Source of the DNA: Samsonia erythrinae
GTDB taxonomy: Bacteria; Pseudomonadota; Gammaproteobacteria; Enterobacterales; Enterobacteriaceae
Length of the DNA stretch: 64,000 nt
Direction: 5' to 3'
Assembly: GCF_004342665.1 (NCBI RefSeq)
Contig: NZ_SMBY01000008.1
Coordinates: 1 to 64,000 of the forward strand
Part shown: positions 8,473-18,025 of the stretch, in pieces
Layout: the number at the start of each line of letters is the position of its first letter
How positions within the stretch are numbered: the first letter of the stretch is position 1
Notes under the pieces: generated by a model
What the model was told of the DNA's origin: nothing
Databases searched by the model: none
The model's input: only the letters and a program-made list of their open reading frames with translations
Program-made: the position numbers and the translations under genes

Positions 8473-9822
8473 ATGAAAAAAATTGAAACTGATATTTTAT
8501 GTGAGCACAATCTCGCACTGGAAACACCAGCACCAACATCATTTATCGGGAGCTTATTTAAAAACAAGATCGGCTCCGTTCCTCTGGCGCTTTTTATTGC
8601 GATCGCGGCCGTTGTCGCAATCGCGGCCATTGCGGGATACCTGCCAAAAAATATGATTGGCGGTTTTGCCGTTATCATGACGATGGGCTTTTTACTGGCG
8701 CATATTGGTAGCAATATCCCGGTATTCAAAGATATTGGCGGCCCTGCCATTCTTTGTCTGATGGTGCCGTCCATCATGGTTTATTTTGAGTTGTTTAACG
8801 ACAACACCATGAAAACCGTACACCTGCTGATGAAAGAGGCGAACTTTCTGTATTTCGTCATCGCCTGTCTGGTGGTTGGCAGTATTTTAGGCATGAACCG
8901 CAAGATCCTGATTCAGGGTATGGTACGCATGTTCGTCCCGCTGGTTATCGGCACGGCGACGGCGCTAGCAACTGGTTTGCTGGTCGGCAAACTGTGTGGC
9001 TACAGTTTCTATCACACCTTCTTTTTCATCATCGTGCCGATTATCGGTGGCGGTATTGGCGAAGGTATCCTGCCCTTGTCGTTAGCCTATTCTGCGATTC
9101 TGGGACAAAGCCCGGACGTTTATGTCGCGCAGTTGGCGCCGGCTGCCGTCGTCGGTAACATCTTCGCGATTCTGTGCGCTGGCGTGCTGTCTCGTCTGGG
9201 TATGCGCCGTAAGGACCTGACTGGAGAAGGCCGTTTGGTACGCAGCGATGAAGACAGTAAGATGTTTGCCGTAAACGACGCGCCAAAGCCGGTCGATTTT
9301 CACCTGATGGGTGGCGGATTATTGATGATTTGCGCTTTCTTCATCGTCGGCGGCCTGTTTGAAAAACTGGTACACATCCCGGGTCCGGTCCTGATGATTC
9401 TGATCGCGGTATTTTGTAAATACGGGCGCGTTATTCCCGCCATCATGGAAACCGGCGCGCACAGTGTTTACAAATTCGTGTCCAGCTCGCTGGTATGGCC
9501 GTTGATGATCGGGCTTGGTATGCTGTACATCCCGCTGGAAAGCGTCGTCGCGGTATTCTCTGTCGGTTACGTCATCGTTTGTGGTTCTGTGGTGCTGTCC
9601 ATGGCGCTGGTGAGCTTCCTGATCGCGCCTCACCTGAATATGTACCCAATCGAAGCGTCTATTGTTACCACCTGCCACAGCGGGCTGGGCGGTACGGGTG
9701 ACGTAGCGATCCTGTCCGCCTCTAACCGTATGTCGCTGATGCCATTCGCACAGATCGCCACCCGCATTGGCGGCGCGTCTACCGTCATCGCAGCAACGCT
9801 TCTGCTGGGCTGGGTTGTCTAA
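8473..9822 (+). CDS. 2-hydroxycarboxylate (citrate/malate-type) transporter, 2HCT family
   Basis: This inner-membrane carrier (449 residues) has about 11-12 hydrophobic segments. It belongs to the CitS/MaeN/CimH family, as shown by the two conserved Gly-rich reentrant motifs: GGGIGEGILPLS (about 192) and GGTGDVAILSAS (about 410). Family members import citrate, malate or other 2-hydroxycarboxylates with Na+ or H+, or exchange them. I chose ATG 8473 because AGGGTGA lies 7-13 nt upstream; an ATG at 8419 would add 18 unlikely residues. The DcuSR-like two-component genes lie convergently downstream, which suggests dicarboxylate or citrate control. The exact substrate cannot be read from sequence. 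Confidence 0.9.
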   Translation: MKKIETDILCEHNLALETPAPTSFIGSLFKNKIGSVPLALFIAIAAVVAIAAIAGYLPKNMIGGFAVIMTMGFLLAHIGSNIPVFKDIGGPAILCLMVPSIMVYFELFNDNTMKTVHLLMKEANFLYFVIACLVVGSILGMNRKILIQGMVRMFVPLVIGTATALATGLLVGKLCGYSFYHTFFFIIVPIIGGGIGEGILPLSLAYSAILGQSPDVYVAQLAPAAVVGNIFAILCAGVLSRLGMRRKDLTGEGRLVRSDEDSKMFAVNDAPKPVDFHLMGGGLLMICAFFIVGGLFEKLVHIPGPVLMILIAVFCKYGRVIPAIMETGAHSVYKFVSSSLVWPLMIGLGMLYIPLESVVAVFSVGYVIVCGSVVLSMALVSFLIAPHLNMYPIEASIVTTCHSGLGGTGDVAILSASNRMSLMPFAQIATRIGGASTVIAATLLLGWVV

Positions 9823-9845
9823 TCCAACCGCGGTTTATCCATAAT

Positions 9846-9876
9846 AAAAACGCCACGGTCATGCCGTGGCGTTTTT
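9846..9876. terminator. Bidirectional terminator between the 2HCT carrier and dcuR
   Basis: AAAAACGCCACGG and CCGTGGCGTTTTT form a long stem with A- and T-tracts on either side, so it works for both convergent genes. Confidence 0.85.
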
Positions 9877-9956
9877 ATTGGTGACGAATAGCGCGTTACA
9901 GGGAAAACATAGCGGCCATCACAGCCGCTTATTCATTGCCACTTATTCATTGCCAC

Positions 9957-10679
9957 TTATTCACAATATTGACGCAGCGAGTCCTGTTTCTCTGGCAGCA
10001 GTCGATACAGATAAACCGGTCTGCCCGTCGAACCGTAAAGAATGTTGGTGGTAAGAATGCCGGTATCGGAAAGATAAATCAGGTATTTCCGGCAGGACAC
10101 ACGAGAAATACCGATGGCATTCGCCAACATTTCGGTGGAGAATTCCGTGCCCTGATTACCTTCAACCCACTCACACACGGTACGCAGCGTCAGGCTGGTT
10201 AACCCTTTCGGCAGTTTCTTGCGCTCACTGGCGGATGTGCTGCTGGTACGGCGGATCAGGTTATCAATATCAGACTGCGCGACAAAATCACGGTGCTTGA
10301 ACAAATTCGCTTCTTCGCGGTAAGCCGTCAAGGCCTGCTCAAAACGAGAAAACTGGAAAGGCTTAATCAGATAGTCCACAACGCCATAGTGCAACGCTTT
10401 TTTGATGGTATGCACATCACTGGCGGAAGAGATGATAATGACATCCGTTTTTTCGCTGAATTCACGGATCGTGGGCAACAAATCCAGTCCGTTATCCTGC
10501 TGCATATAGATATCCAGCAGCACAAGGTCAATTTCCAAGTCAGGTTGCATCAACAGGTTTCTCGCTTGCTGCAACGTCGGAACGGTCGCATAGCAGCTAA
10601 AGCCAGAAACCTGGTTCAGATAAGATTTGTTAAGCTCTGCAACCATGGCATCGTCATCAACAATCAGTACATTAATCAT
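9957..10679 (-). CDS. dcuR: Response regulator DcuR-like
   Basis: This CitB/DcuR-family response regulator (240 residues) closely follows E. coli DcuR, from MINVLIVDDD to RQYCE. The receiver domain has acidic residues D8-D10, phospho-acceptor D56 and Lys107 in LIKPF. A linker leads to a C-terminal helix-turn-helix (ISRVSCRKYL, about 195). It should activate C4-dicarboxylate or citrate transport genes when phosphorylated by the neighbouring DcuS-like kinase. The start ATG at 10679 overlaps the dcuS stop (10672). Likely targets are the two carriers that flank the pair. Confidence 0.9.
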   Translation of the reverse strand: MINVLIVDDDAMVAELNKSYLNQVSGFSCYATVPTLQQARNLLMQPDLEIDLVLLDIYMQQDNGLDLLPTIREFSEKTDVIIISSASDVHTIKKALHYGVVDYLIKPFQFSRFEQALTAYREEANLFKHRDFVAQSDIDNLIRRTSSTSASERKKLPKGLTSLTLRTVCEWVEGNQGTEFSTEMLANAIGISRVSCRKYLIYLSDTGILTTNILYGSTGRPVYLYRLLPEKQDSLRQYCE

Positions 10680-12300
10680 GGTCAAACAGCCTTGCTTGAT
10701 AAGGAATAGTAACGAAAAACTGGGTGTACACCTCAGGTTCTGATTCAAACTCGATAGTGCCGCCAATCTTCTCCAGACTCTGTTTGGTCAGATACAGGCC
10801 AATACCGCGCCCACTGCCTTTGGTAGAGAATCCCTGTTCATAAATACGCGTCTGGCTCTGTGGCGCAATGCCGGGGCCATCGTCTCCCACTGTACAGTGG
10901 AGGCGACCGTCCTGATGGTGGAAACTCACGCTGATTTCGCAGTTCTCCTGCCCATCAATCGCGTCCATCGCATTCTCAATCAGATTACCCAACACGGTAA
11001 TCAGCTCATTGGTCGCATCCACATCATCGGTATCCGGCAGCAAGCTCTCCTCGCTGATGGAGAGCGTAATGCCGAGATCGCGCGCGCGGTTGATTTTACC
11101 CAACAGGAAGCCCGCAATCACTGGCGATTTCACTTTACGAATAATCGAACCGATTTCCGCCTGATAATTATTGGCGGTCTTCAGGATGTAATCCTCCAGT
11201 TGCGAATAGTATTTTAAGTGCAACATCCCCAGTATGACGTGCAGCTTGTTCATAAACTCATGCGACTGCGCACGCAGCGCATCCGCATAGTATGACATTC
11301 CACTCAGGCGTTGCAGCAGTTGGCTGATCTCCGTCTTATCGCGAAAGGTCGCAATCGCACCGATAATATCGCCCTTGACAAAGACCGGAACGGTATTGGT
11401 CAGCAGCAAGTGACCGTTAAAGTTAATCTCCTCATCACGTCGAGGAGTCCCGCTCTCCAACACCTGTTTAAGGTGCAGAAGCTCAAGCCACCGATCGCTG
11501 ACGCGTTCCGTCGAATTCGCTGTCGGCGCTTCGGCGTTATGCGGTTTATTCTGCCGGAAAAGTCGTCGCGCTTCATCATTGATGACCGTAATCCGTCCCT
11601 GCTGATCGACCGCAATCACGCCTTCTTTAATGTGCTTTAACATCGCGTTACGCTGTTCAAACAGGTTCGAGATCTCAAAGGGTTCGAATCCCAGCATAAT
11701 ACGTTTGAGCACCTTTACTAACATCAACGTGCCCAGCCAACCAACCAGCGCCCCCGCCAATATCGCCCAGGGGATCATCCAGCGATTATCGTTAATCACC
11801 TTTTGTACGCTGGTCAAAGCAATACCCAGCGCGACTACACCGACCTGCTCATGGTTGTTGTCAAAAACCGGCGTAAATACCCGCAGCGCCGGATCGAGCG
11901 TTCCCCGATTGATGGCGGTATTTTCCATACCCAGCAGCGCCGGGTAGATATCCCGACCGGCAAAATGCTCGCCGATCCTTTCCGGTTCCGGATGAGTGTG
12001 GCGTACCGTATTCATATCCGCAACGGTGACGAAGAGCAGTTGATTGCGCTGGCGGATCGTCTCCGCTGCCGCTTGCACCGCCTCTGGGCTGCCGATCCCC
12101 CTCAGTTCGTCAATCACAACCGGAGAAGCCGCAAACGTGCGGGCAATGGCAAAAGCTTTCTCTCGCAGATGATCTTCCGACAGCTGATTTATACGAAAAA
12201 ACAGCAGGGAATAAACCACCAGCAGCACCGCGCCAAGTACAACGGATACCATCAGGAATACCGATGTTCCCAGCTTGAGCGGTGTCTTTTTTTTGCCCAT
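10672..12300 (-). CDS. dcuS: Sensor histidine kinase DcuS-like (C4-dicarboxylate sensor)
   Basis: This membrane sensor kinase has 542 residues (E. coli DcuS 543). TM1 is about residues 14-35, a periplasmic PAS domain spans about 40-175, TM2 about 177-197, a cytoplasmic PAS about 215-325, and the kinase core follows. Residues that bind fumarate in DcuS are kept (R100 and H103 in RHTHPE; R140 and F142 in ALRVFTP). The phospho-acceptor is H347 in SHEFMNKLHVILG, and an HATPase domain has N-box LIENAMDAI and G-box DDGPGIAP. I chose ATG 12300 because GGAG lies 6 nt upstream. The sensed ligand is probably fumarate, malate or citrate. Confidence 0.9.
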   Translation of the reverse strand: MGKKKTPLKLGTSVFLMVSVVLGAVLLVVYSLLFFRINQLSEDHLREKAFAIARTFAASPVVIDELRGIGSPEAVQAAAETIRQRNQLLFVTVADMNTVRHTHPEPERIGEHFAGRDIYPALLGMENTAINRGTLDPALRVFTPVFDNNHEQVGVVALGIALTSVQKVINDNRWMIPWAILAGALVGWLGTLMLVKVLKRIMLGFEPFEISNLFEQRNAMLKHIKEGVIAVDQQGRITVINDEARRLFRQNKPHNAEAPTANSTERVSDRWLELLHLKQVLESGTPRRDEEINFNGHLLLTNTVPVFVKGDIIGAIATFRDKTEISQLLQRLSGMSYYADALRAQSHEFMNKLHVILGMLHLKYYSQLEDYILKTANNYQAEIGSIIRKVKSPVIAGFLLGKINRARDLGITLSISEESLLPDTDDVDATNELITVLGNLIENAMDAIDGQENCEISVSFHHQDGRLHCTVGDDGPGIAPQSQTRIYEQGFSTKGSGRGIGLYLTKQSLEKIGGTIEFESEPEVYTQFFVTIPYQARLFDHD

Positions 12301-12372
12301 GTCACTCTCCGAAGCAACCATCATTACACCGTTATCTTATACTGTTTCATCGCGTTTCGCGTGTCGTGACGC

Positions 12373-12401
12373 ATATGCGCTGTCACAAGGACAGCGCATA
12401 T
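12373..12401. terminator. Perfect 12-bp stem between the DASS carrier gene and dcuS
   Basis: ATATGCGCTGTC and GACAGCGCATAT flank a 5-nt loop. It lies after the DASS carrier stop on the shared minus strand and before dcuS. No T-tract follows, so it may stabilise the 3' end or attenuate read-through rather than act as a classic terminator. Confidence 0.5.
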
Positions 12402-12475
12402 AACCAAGAAGGGAGTCAGGCTTAAGCGTTGCGATATACAGCCACATCCGCAACGCCATCGGGTAGCGCAAGTTT

Positions 12476-13888
12476 TTACCAGAAACCGAGCAGTTTCCAC
12501 CACATGCTGCCAACGCCCAGCCAGATAGGAATGATGACCAGACTGATGAAAAAACCGATCTTCCACCATGTGCTTAACGGCATGTAACCACAGCCGAACA
12601 AAATCGGCGCCGGGCCGCTGGAGTAGTGAGTCGTGGACATAAACAGGTTACTGAAAATACCGAACACCAGTACGGTGAGCATCGGCGGTGCCCCCGCGGC
12701 CAGCGCGATAGAGACGAAAATCGCGTACATGGCGCTGATGTGGGCAATCGCGCTCGCCATCAGGTAGTGGCTGTAGTAGTACACCAACAGCAGCAGGCCC
12801 AGCATCGGTAACCAGTGCATGCCGCTTACCGCATTACCGGCCAATCCACCCAGCCAGGCGATCAGGCCCATTTTATTGAGCTGGCCGGCCAGCGTCATCA
12901 AGACGGCAAACCATACCACGGTGTGCCAGGCTTCTTTTTCGCTGACCACGTCATCCCACGTCAACGCGCGGCTGAGCAACAGCACGCTCAGGCCTGCCAG
13001 TGCGGTCAGGGTCGCGTCGATCTTCAGCGTAGAACCCAGAACCCAGAAAGTCACCAGACCCAGGAACACACCCAGCACCACCCACTCATCGCGGGACATT
13101 TTACCCATTTCACGCAGTCTTTCGACGGCGATTGCGCGCATTTCCGACGTTTTCTTCAGCTCAGGCGGATAGAAGCGGTAGATCAGGTAGGGAATCAGCG
13201 CCAGAGACAGGAAGCCCGGCAGTAGGGTCGCCAACGCCCAGTCCGTCCAACTGATATGGATACCAAACTGAGAGGCCAGTTTCGCCACCATCGGGTTACC
13301 GGCCATAGATGTCATAAACATCGCGGAGGTCACGGCGTTACACTGGAAAATGGACTGCACCAGAAATGCGCCAATACGACGCTGTGTGCCCTTCTCCGGC
13401 GTGGAGTCATACGCTTCGGAAATCGACCGGAACAGCGGGGTAATGATCCCGCCACAGCGCGCAGACGTAGAAGGCATCGCCGGCGCAAACAACAGATCGG
13501 TGAACACCAACCCGTAAGCCAGACCAAGAGAGCTATTCCCCAGTTTGCTGATAAACAGCAGGCCAATACGCCGACCAAACCCCGTTTTGATAAAGCCGCG
13601 GGAGATAAAAAAGGCGCAGGCGATCATCCAGATAGTGGGGTCGCTAAAGCCCGCCAGCACATCTTTAATGGATAACAAACCGAGTATGGAGACGGAGGTC
13701 AGGCTAAACATCGCCATCGCGCCAAGCGGATAAGGGGAGAGAATAAGACCGACAACCGTGGCAATGAAAATCGCCATCAGATGCCAGGCATCGGGTTTAA
13801 CCCCGTCGGGAACCGGCAATAGCCATAAGCCACCGGCAATACAAAGGATAACTAAAAGTTTCAGCAACCTGCCGTTATTCGCAGACAT
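12476..13888 (-). CDS. DASS-family anion (dicarboxylate/tricarboxylate) permease
   Basis: This CitT/TtdT-like divalent anion:sodium symporter family protein (470 residues) has 12 or more hydrophobic segments. It begins with the family's typical VPDGVKPDAWHLMAIF, and two half-site regions follow (PAMPSTSARCGGI near 150; STTHYSSGPAPILFGCGY near 435). Members exchange or import citrate, tartrate, succinate or 2-oxoglutarate. I prefer the start at MSANNGR (GAGTGGTG just upstream) over an ATG six codons earlier. It lies upstream of dcuSR in the same direction, separated by a strong hairpin. Confidence 0.88.
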   Translation of the reverse strand: MSANNGRLLKLLVILCIAGGLWLLPVPDGVKPDAWHLMAIFIATVVGLILSPYPLGAMAMFSLTSVSILGLLSIKDVLAGFSDPTIWMIACAFFISRGFIKTGFGRRIGLLFISKLGNSSLGLAYGLVFTDLLFAPAMPSTSARCGGIITPLFRSISEAYDSTPEKGTQRRIGAFLVQSIFQCNAVTSAMFMTSMAGNPMVAKLASQFGIHISWTDWALATLLPGFLSLALIPYLIYRFYPPELKKTSEMRAIAVERLREMGKMSRDEWVVLGVFLGLVTFWVLGSTLKIDATLTALAGLSVLLLSRALTWDDVVSEKEAWHTVVWFAVLMTLAGQLNKMGLIAWLGGLAGNAVSGMHWLPMLGLLLLVYYYSHYLMASAIAHISAMYAIFVSIALAAGAPPMLTVLVFGIFSNLFMSTTHYSSGPAPILFGCGYMPLSTWWKIGFFISLVIIPIWLGVGSMWWKLLGFW

Positions 13889-14537
13889 AAGCACACCACT
13901 CTTCATTAAAACGGAATTCTATATTCACAACGGATGCCCCGTGCGGAGGAGTGGGTCTTTCGCAATTATTCCTTCGTCACCCTGATGAAAACAACGCAAC
14001 AGGAGTCATCTGCGGAAAAAGCAGACGAGAAAATAATGGTTCAAGGTGTTTCTCTCGTCTTATAAAATCAACTAATTATTGAAGAGATAGTATTATAACA
14101 CGCATTGAAAATAGCGTTACTTTAGTTACTAAACCGGTTCATTACTTTATTTAGGAAACTGAGAAATTTTTAGTTTCCGTATAAAAATCCTTTTAATTCA
14201 ATAATGATTGACATTTACCGAACATAAATTTAACGAGCCCGACGGCAACATTGCGCCCCTAAAACCCCACTACTCAATAGGGGTAATATAATTCTTTTTC
14301 AGACAGTCGGTTATCTATTCCCTCTTTATTTACTCAGGTATTCCGCGATAAAAAAAATAACAGAGGAAATCGCCACGCCTCAATGAAAAAATATTATTTT
14401 TATCTAACTGATAACATTCAGAGCCTGCCTCATTATGCACTTACTGGCGCAGTCCGCCAGGTGTTCAACGCCATTGCGTACGTGCGAACACTGTCCAGGT
14501 TCAAAGCGCGCGTAAAACAGCATGAATGGATCAGCCC
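13889..14537. other. Intergenic region between the DASS carrier and yidE
   Basis: No gene is visible. The part next to the carrier gene is AT-rich with several runs suited to a promoter. The part near yidE holds a 6-bp dyad GTGTTC/GAACAC (14461-14491), which may belong to the yidE transcript end. No good terminator with a T-tract was found. Confidence 0.5.
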
Positions 14538-16196
14538 CTAGAGCGTGAGAAACAGCACGGCTAACAGCTGCGGCGACATAATGCGCAGAAACATCGCCAA
14601 CGGATAAACCGTAGCATAAGACAGCGCAGCCGCACCGCTGGTTGCATGCAGCCCATTAGCAAATGCCAACGCGGGCGGATCGGTCATAGAACCGGCCAAC
14701 ATGCCACACAAGGTCAGATAATTCATCTTACCTACCGCGCGCGCTACAATACCGACAATCAGAAGCGGCACAATGGTAATCAGCGCCCCATAGCCAATCC
14801 ACCACACCCCATCGCCGTTCAATAACGTTTCGATAAAATCGCCGCCGGATTTCAGCCCCACTACCGATAAAAACAGCACAATACCCAGCTCACGCAGCGC
14901 CAGATTCGCACTGGGCGGCATAAACCAGTGAAGCTTACCGATACGACCAATGCGGCCAAGAATCAGAGCCGCCACCAGCGGCCCGCCGGCCAGTCCGAGC
15001 CGCAGCGCCACGGGAAACCCCGGGATCATCAGCGGAATGGAACCCAGTAATACGCCCAGCCCAATACCGATAAAGACCGGCAACATCTGCACCTGCTGAA
15101 GCTTCTGCTGAGCATTTCCCACGATATCTGCGACGGCATCAATCGCCGCTTTTCGCCCGACTAAATTCAGAATATCACCAAATTGCAGGCTGGCCTGACT
15201 GCTGGCGACCAACTCGACGCCAGCACGATTCAGGCGTGAAATCACGACGTCATAATTTTGTTTCAGGTTGAGTTCACGAATTTTACGCCCCAGCACTTTT
15301 TCATTCGTTACCACCACCCGTTCAACGTGCAGATCCGTACCACGCGTCGACAGAGAGGTGTCAACTTCATGACCAATGACAAGGCGCGCCTGTTCCAATT
15401 CGCTTTTCGCCCCCACCAGATGCAGGTAATCGCCCAGTTGGATGAGCGTTTGCGGCGAGGGCACCATCAGCTCATCGCCGCGCTTCAGGCGGGAACAGAC
15501 GATCGTATCGCGGTTCAGGATCGGAACGTCCTGTATGGCCAGTCCCTGCAAATTGGCGTTCGTCACTGACACATTCATCGTGTGCAACTGCTCATGGTGC
15601 TGACCATTACTGGTTTCAAACTGTTTTGCCTCGCGCTCTACCTCCACGCGGAACAGAATGCGCATCAGCCACATCACCAATAAAATGCCGCAAATCCCCA
15701 GCGGATACGCCATGGCGTAACCGGTCCCCATCTGATTGACCAGAGCTTCGTTCAAACCGAGATCGGACAGAATCTGCTGCCCCGCCCCCAGTGACGGCGT
15801 GTTGGTCACCGCCCCCGAAAAAATGCCCAGAATGACAGGCAGAGGAACATCAAGCAGTGTATGCAGCAGGACGGTGACCACACAGCCGAGAAAAACCGTC
15901 AGCAGAGCAAAAGCGTTGAGGCGCAGACCAGACACGCGCAGGGAGGAAAAAAAACCCGGTCCGACCTGAATACCGATGGTATAAACGAACAGAATCAGCC
16001 CGAACTCCTGAATCACGTGCAGCATGTCATCATTCAGTTGAATCTGATACTGTTGAGCAACATGCCCGACGATGATCCCGCCGAACAGCACGCCGCCAAT
16101 CCCTAAACCGACGCCGTAAATTCGCCAGTTGCCGATCCATAGCCCCAGAACAGACACCAACGCCAACATACTCACGGTAAGCGCAATATCACTCAT
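14538..16196 (-). CDS. yidE: Putative transporter YidE (AspT/YbjL antiporter family)
   Basis: This inner-membrane protein (552 residues; E. coli YidE 553) has two hydrophobic AspT-type halves around two central RCK_C/TrkA_C domains (about residues 190-375). Conserved stretches [20 protein letters not shown] and [17 protein letters not shown] are present. The substrate is unknown in the family; AspT itself exchanges aspartate for alanine. I chose MSDIALT (ATG 16196), as in E. coli. As in E. coli it lies beside ibpB. Confidence 0.93.
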   Translation of the reverse strand: MSDIALTVSMLALVSVLGLWIGNWRIYGVGLGIGGVLFGGIIVGHVAQQYQIQLNDDMLHVIQEFGLILFVYTIGIQVGPGFFSSLRVSGLRLNAFALLTVFLGCVVTVLLHTLLDVPLPVILGIFSGAVTNTPSLGAGQQILSDLGLNEALVNQMGTGYAMAYPLGICGILLVMWLMRILFRVEVEREAKQFETSNGQHHEQLHTMNVSVTNANLQGLAIQDVPILNRDTIVCSRLKRGDELMVPSPQTLIQLGDYLHLVGAKSELEQARLVIGHEVDTSLSTRGTDLHVERVVVTNEKVLGRKIRELNLKQNYDVVISRLNRAGVELVASSQASLQFGDILNLVGRKAAIDAVADIVGNAQQKLQQVQMLPVFIGIGLGVLLGSIPLMIPGFPVALRLGLAGGPLVAALILGRIGRIGKLHWFMPPSANLALRELGIVLFLSVVGLKSGGDFIETLLNGDGVWWIGYGALITIVPLLIVGIVARAVGKMNYLTLCGMLAGSMTDPPALAFANGLHATSGAAALSYATVYPLAMFLRIMSPQLLAVLFLTL

Positions 16197-16292
16197 AGCC
16201 ATATCCTTAGCGGACGTTTTTATTGGGGAATGTTACTACTGCTGTTTTCGATTTTGGCAGAATGCCGGAGTGGGAAACGTGGCGGGGGACAC

Positions 16293-16322
16293 AAAACCGC
16301 GCCCGTTATGGTGCGGGCGCGG
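16293..16322 (-). terminator. Terminator after ibpB
   Basis: CCGCGCCCG and CGGGCGCGG form a perfect 9-bp stem with TTTTGT following on the minus strand, about 30 nt past the ibpB stop. It would end the ibpAB transcript. Confidence 0.75.
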
Positions 16323-16353
16323 GAAATCATCGGTTAAAGATGCGGGTCGCGCG

Positions 16354-16809
16354 TTATGACGCGTCTTCCACATCAGACTGCTGGCTCAGTACCGGACGGC
16401 CACCGCCGATAGCAATCCGCTGCGGCTGCAATGCTTCCGGCACTTCACGCACCAGATCGATGTGCAGCAGGCCATTTTCAAAATGCGCATCGGACACGCG
16501 CAGGTGCTCGGCCAGCGTAAAACTTAGCGTGAAGGGTTTAAACACCAACCCTTGATGCAGATATTCCACTTTCTTTTCACTTGGCGTTGGGTTGCCTTTC
16601 ACGGTAAGGCGTGGGCCTTCCACTTCGATATCCAACTCATTTTGCCGGAAGCCCGCCAGCGCGAGCGTAATGCGATAGTGGTTATCGTCTTTCTTTTCAA
16701 TATTATAGGGAGGGAAATCCACCGGTTCCTGACCGCTCTGCATTGAACTGGCCAATTTGTCAAAACCGATCCACTGACGCAGTAAAGGTGATAAGTCGTA
16801 GTTACGCAT
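16354..16809 (-). CDS. ibpB: Small heat shock chaperone IbpB
   Basis: This alpha-crystallin-type small heat shock protein (151 residues, slightly longer than E. coli at 142) binds unfolding proteins in inclusion bodies with IbpA and hands them to DnaK/ClpB. The N-terminal arm starts with [18 protein letters not shown], the alpha-crystallin domain spans about 35-125 ([17 protein letters not shown]), and the C-terminal tail is basic then acidic. It follows ibpA by 151 nt in the same operon and has its own structured leader. Confidence 0.96.
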   Translation of the reverse strand: MRNYDLSPLLRQWIGFDKLASSMQSGQEPVDFPPYNIEKKDDNHYRITLALAGFRQNELDIEVEGPRLTVKGNPTPSEKKVEYLHQGLVFKPFTLSFTLAEHLRVSDAHFENGLLHIDLVREVPEALQPQRIAIGGGRPVLSQQSDVEDAS

Positions 16810-16856
16810 AATACTAACTCCTTCTAAGAAGCGAGATAATCATGCCCTGTGGGCAT
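16810..16856 (-). promoter_or_regulatory. RNA-thermometer-like leader of ibpB
   Basis: On the transcript, CTTCT pairs with AGAAG so that the AAGGAG ribosome site (16818-16823) is partly buried. TCGCTT lies just upstream, and a second hairpin ATGCCC/GGGCAT is at 16842-16856. This order resembles ROSE-type heat sensors of small heat shock genes. The fold is inferred by eye. Confidence 0.5.
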
Positions 16857-16960
16857 CGTCTGTGCCAGCCACCGTTCAGTCGCTGGCGTCGTCCCCGTTC
16901 GGCGAACGAAAATTTAATTCATGGCGTTGCCGTTTCAGGCAATGAGCCCTTCACGCAAAT

Positions 16961-17374
16961 TTATTTGATTTCAATCCGGCGCGGCTTCATCTCTTCCGGC
17001 ACGACCCGTTCGAGATCGATATACAGCAGCCCGTTTTCCAGATTGGCGCCTTTAACCTGAATATGTTCAGCCAGCTGGAATTTACGCTCGAAGTTGCGCT
17101 CGGCGATCCCCTGATACAGGTAGTTGCGAACAACCTGCTCACCAACATGGGCGCCTTTTACAATCAATAAATTGTCATGTGCGGTGATCTCCAGTTCCTG
17201 CTCGGCGAAACCTGCAACGGCGATCGCGATACGGTATTGGTTCTCATCGACCAGTTCGACATTGTAGGGAGGATAACCGCCGTTGCTCTGAGTCTGGCCC
17301 GTTTCCAACAGGTTAAACAGGCGATCAAAGCCAATTGCGGAACGATAAAACGGAGAAAAATCAGGGGTACGCAT
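16961..17374 (-). CDS. ibpA: Small heat shock chaperone IbpA
   Basis: This small heat shock protein (137 residues, as in E. coli) forms mixed oligomers with IbpB on aggregating proteins. The N-terminal arm is [19 protein letters not shown] and the alpha-crystallin domain spans about 35-125 ([13 protein letters not shown], ending in LYIDLER). The C-terminal IEIK contains the IxI motif that docks on neighbouring subunits. A sigma-32-type promoter lies about 110 nt upstream and a ROSE-like leader covers the ribosome site, so control is by heat both at transcription and translation. Confidence 0.97.
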   Translation of the reverse strand: MRTPDFSPFYRSAIGFDRLFNLLETGQTQSNGGYPPYNVELVDENQYRIAIAVAGFAEQELEITAHDNLLIVKGAHVGEQVVRNYLYQGIAERNFERKFQLAEHIQVKGANLENGLLYIDLERVVPEEMKPRRIEIK

Positions 17375-17402
17375 AAAACAGCCTCCTAAACTTGCAGCGA
17401 GG
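17375..17402 (-). promoter_or_regulatory. ROSE-like RNA thermometer at the ibpA start
   Basis: The ribosome site AGGAGG (17382-17387) is preceded, 8 nt upstream on the transcript, by TCGCT, which fits the U(U/C)GCU element that masks the ribosome site in ROSE thermometers. This kind of element is known upstream of enterobacterial ibpA; the fold here is inferred. Confidence 0.65.
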
Positions 17403-17485
17403 ATTAATTTTTACCTTCCTAAAGGACAGGTTCATAGCCGGAACAAATACCCTGACGGCGTATCTTTTCTCGTGGCTTACTATCA

Positions 17486-17513
17486 ATATGGTGACCCCTC
17501 TCAGACTTTCAAG
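17486..17513 (-). promoter_or_regulatory. Sigma-32 heat shock promoter for ibpAB
   Basis: On the minus strand CTTGAAA (17507-17513) is followed after 13 nt by CACCATAT (17486-17493), close to the sigma-32 consensus CTTGAA and CCCCAT-T. Transcription would start about 100 nt before the ibpA ATG. Confidence 0.8.
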
Positions 17514-17632
17514 AGGTAAAAGAAGTAAAAAGTGGCCTTTAATACAAAATTCACTCACGCTTTGGGCATTATCACATACACTCAATAATGCGGACTCAGC
17601 CCCTGACGACAAGTGCTTAACGGACAGGTAAT

Positions 17633-17989
17633 ATGATTTTACTGAAAAACGTATTGTGCTCTTTCATCCTCACCAGCAGTTGCGTAACGGCAATCAGCGG
17701 TTGTTCCAGCGTGATGACGCGTACCGGAGGCGATCAGGGATACTATTCTGGCGCACGCGCCAGCATGGACATGCTGCACGACGACAACACCAGTTGGGCA
17801 ATGCTCCCGCTAGTCGCCATCGACCTACCGTTTTCGGCCGTAGCCGACACCCTGCTGTTGCCTTATGACTATTATCGCGCAGGCAGCGATGAACATGCGC
17901 TCTCCACGCATGAACGTATTTTGCTCAGCGAAGAACAAAACCAGACCGCCAGCTCGCAGTTCAGCGCCCTGCCGCATAATCAGCTTTGA
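17633..17989 (+). CDS. yidQ: YidQ-family lipoprotein (DUF1375)
   Basis: This small predicted lipoprotein (118 residues) has a signal peptide ending in the lipobox AISGC with Cys24 as the lipidated residue. The DUF1375 body includes CSSVMTRTGG, an LPYDYYR stretch and the DLPFSAVADTLLLPYD core. It corresponds to E. coli yidQ and lies in the same place between ibpA and yidR. The function is unknown. Residue +2 is Ser, so sorting to the outer membrane is expected. It is divergent from ibpA and convergent with yidR. Confidence 0.85.
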   Translation: MILLKNVLCSFILTSSCVTAISGCSSVMTRTGGDQGYYSGARASMDMLHDDNTSWAMLPLVAIDLPFSAVADTLLLPYDYYRAGSDEHALSTHERILLSEEQNQTASSQFSALPHNQL

Positions 17990-18025
17990 GCGTCGCGGCA
18001 TTGGCAGTGTCCCGATACGGGCTGA

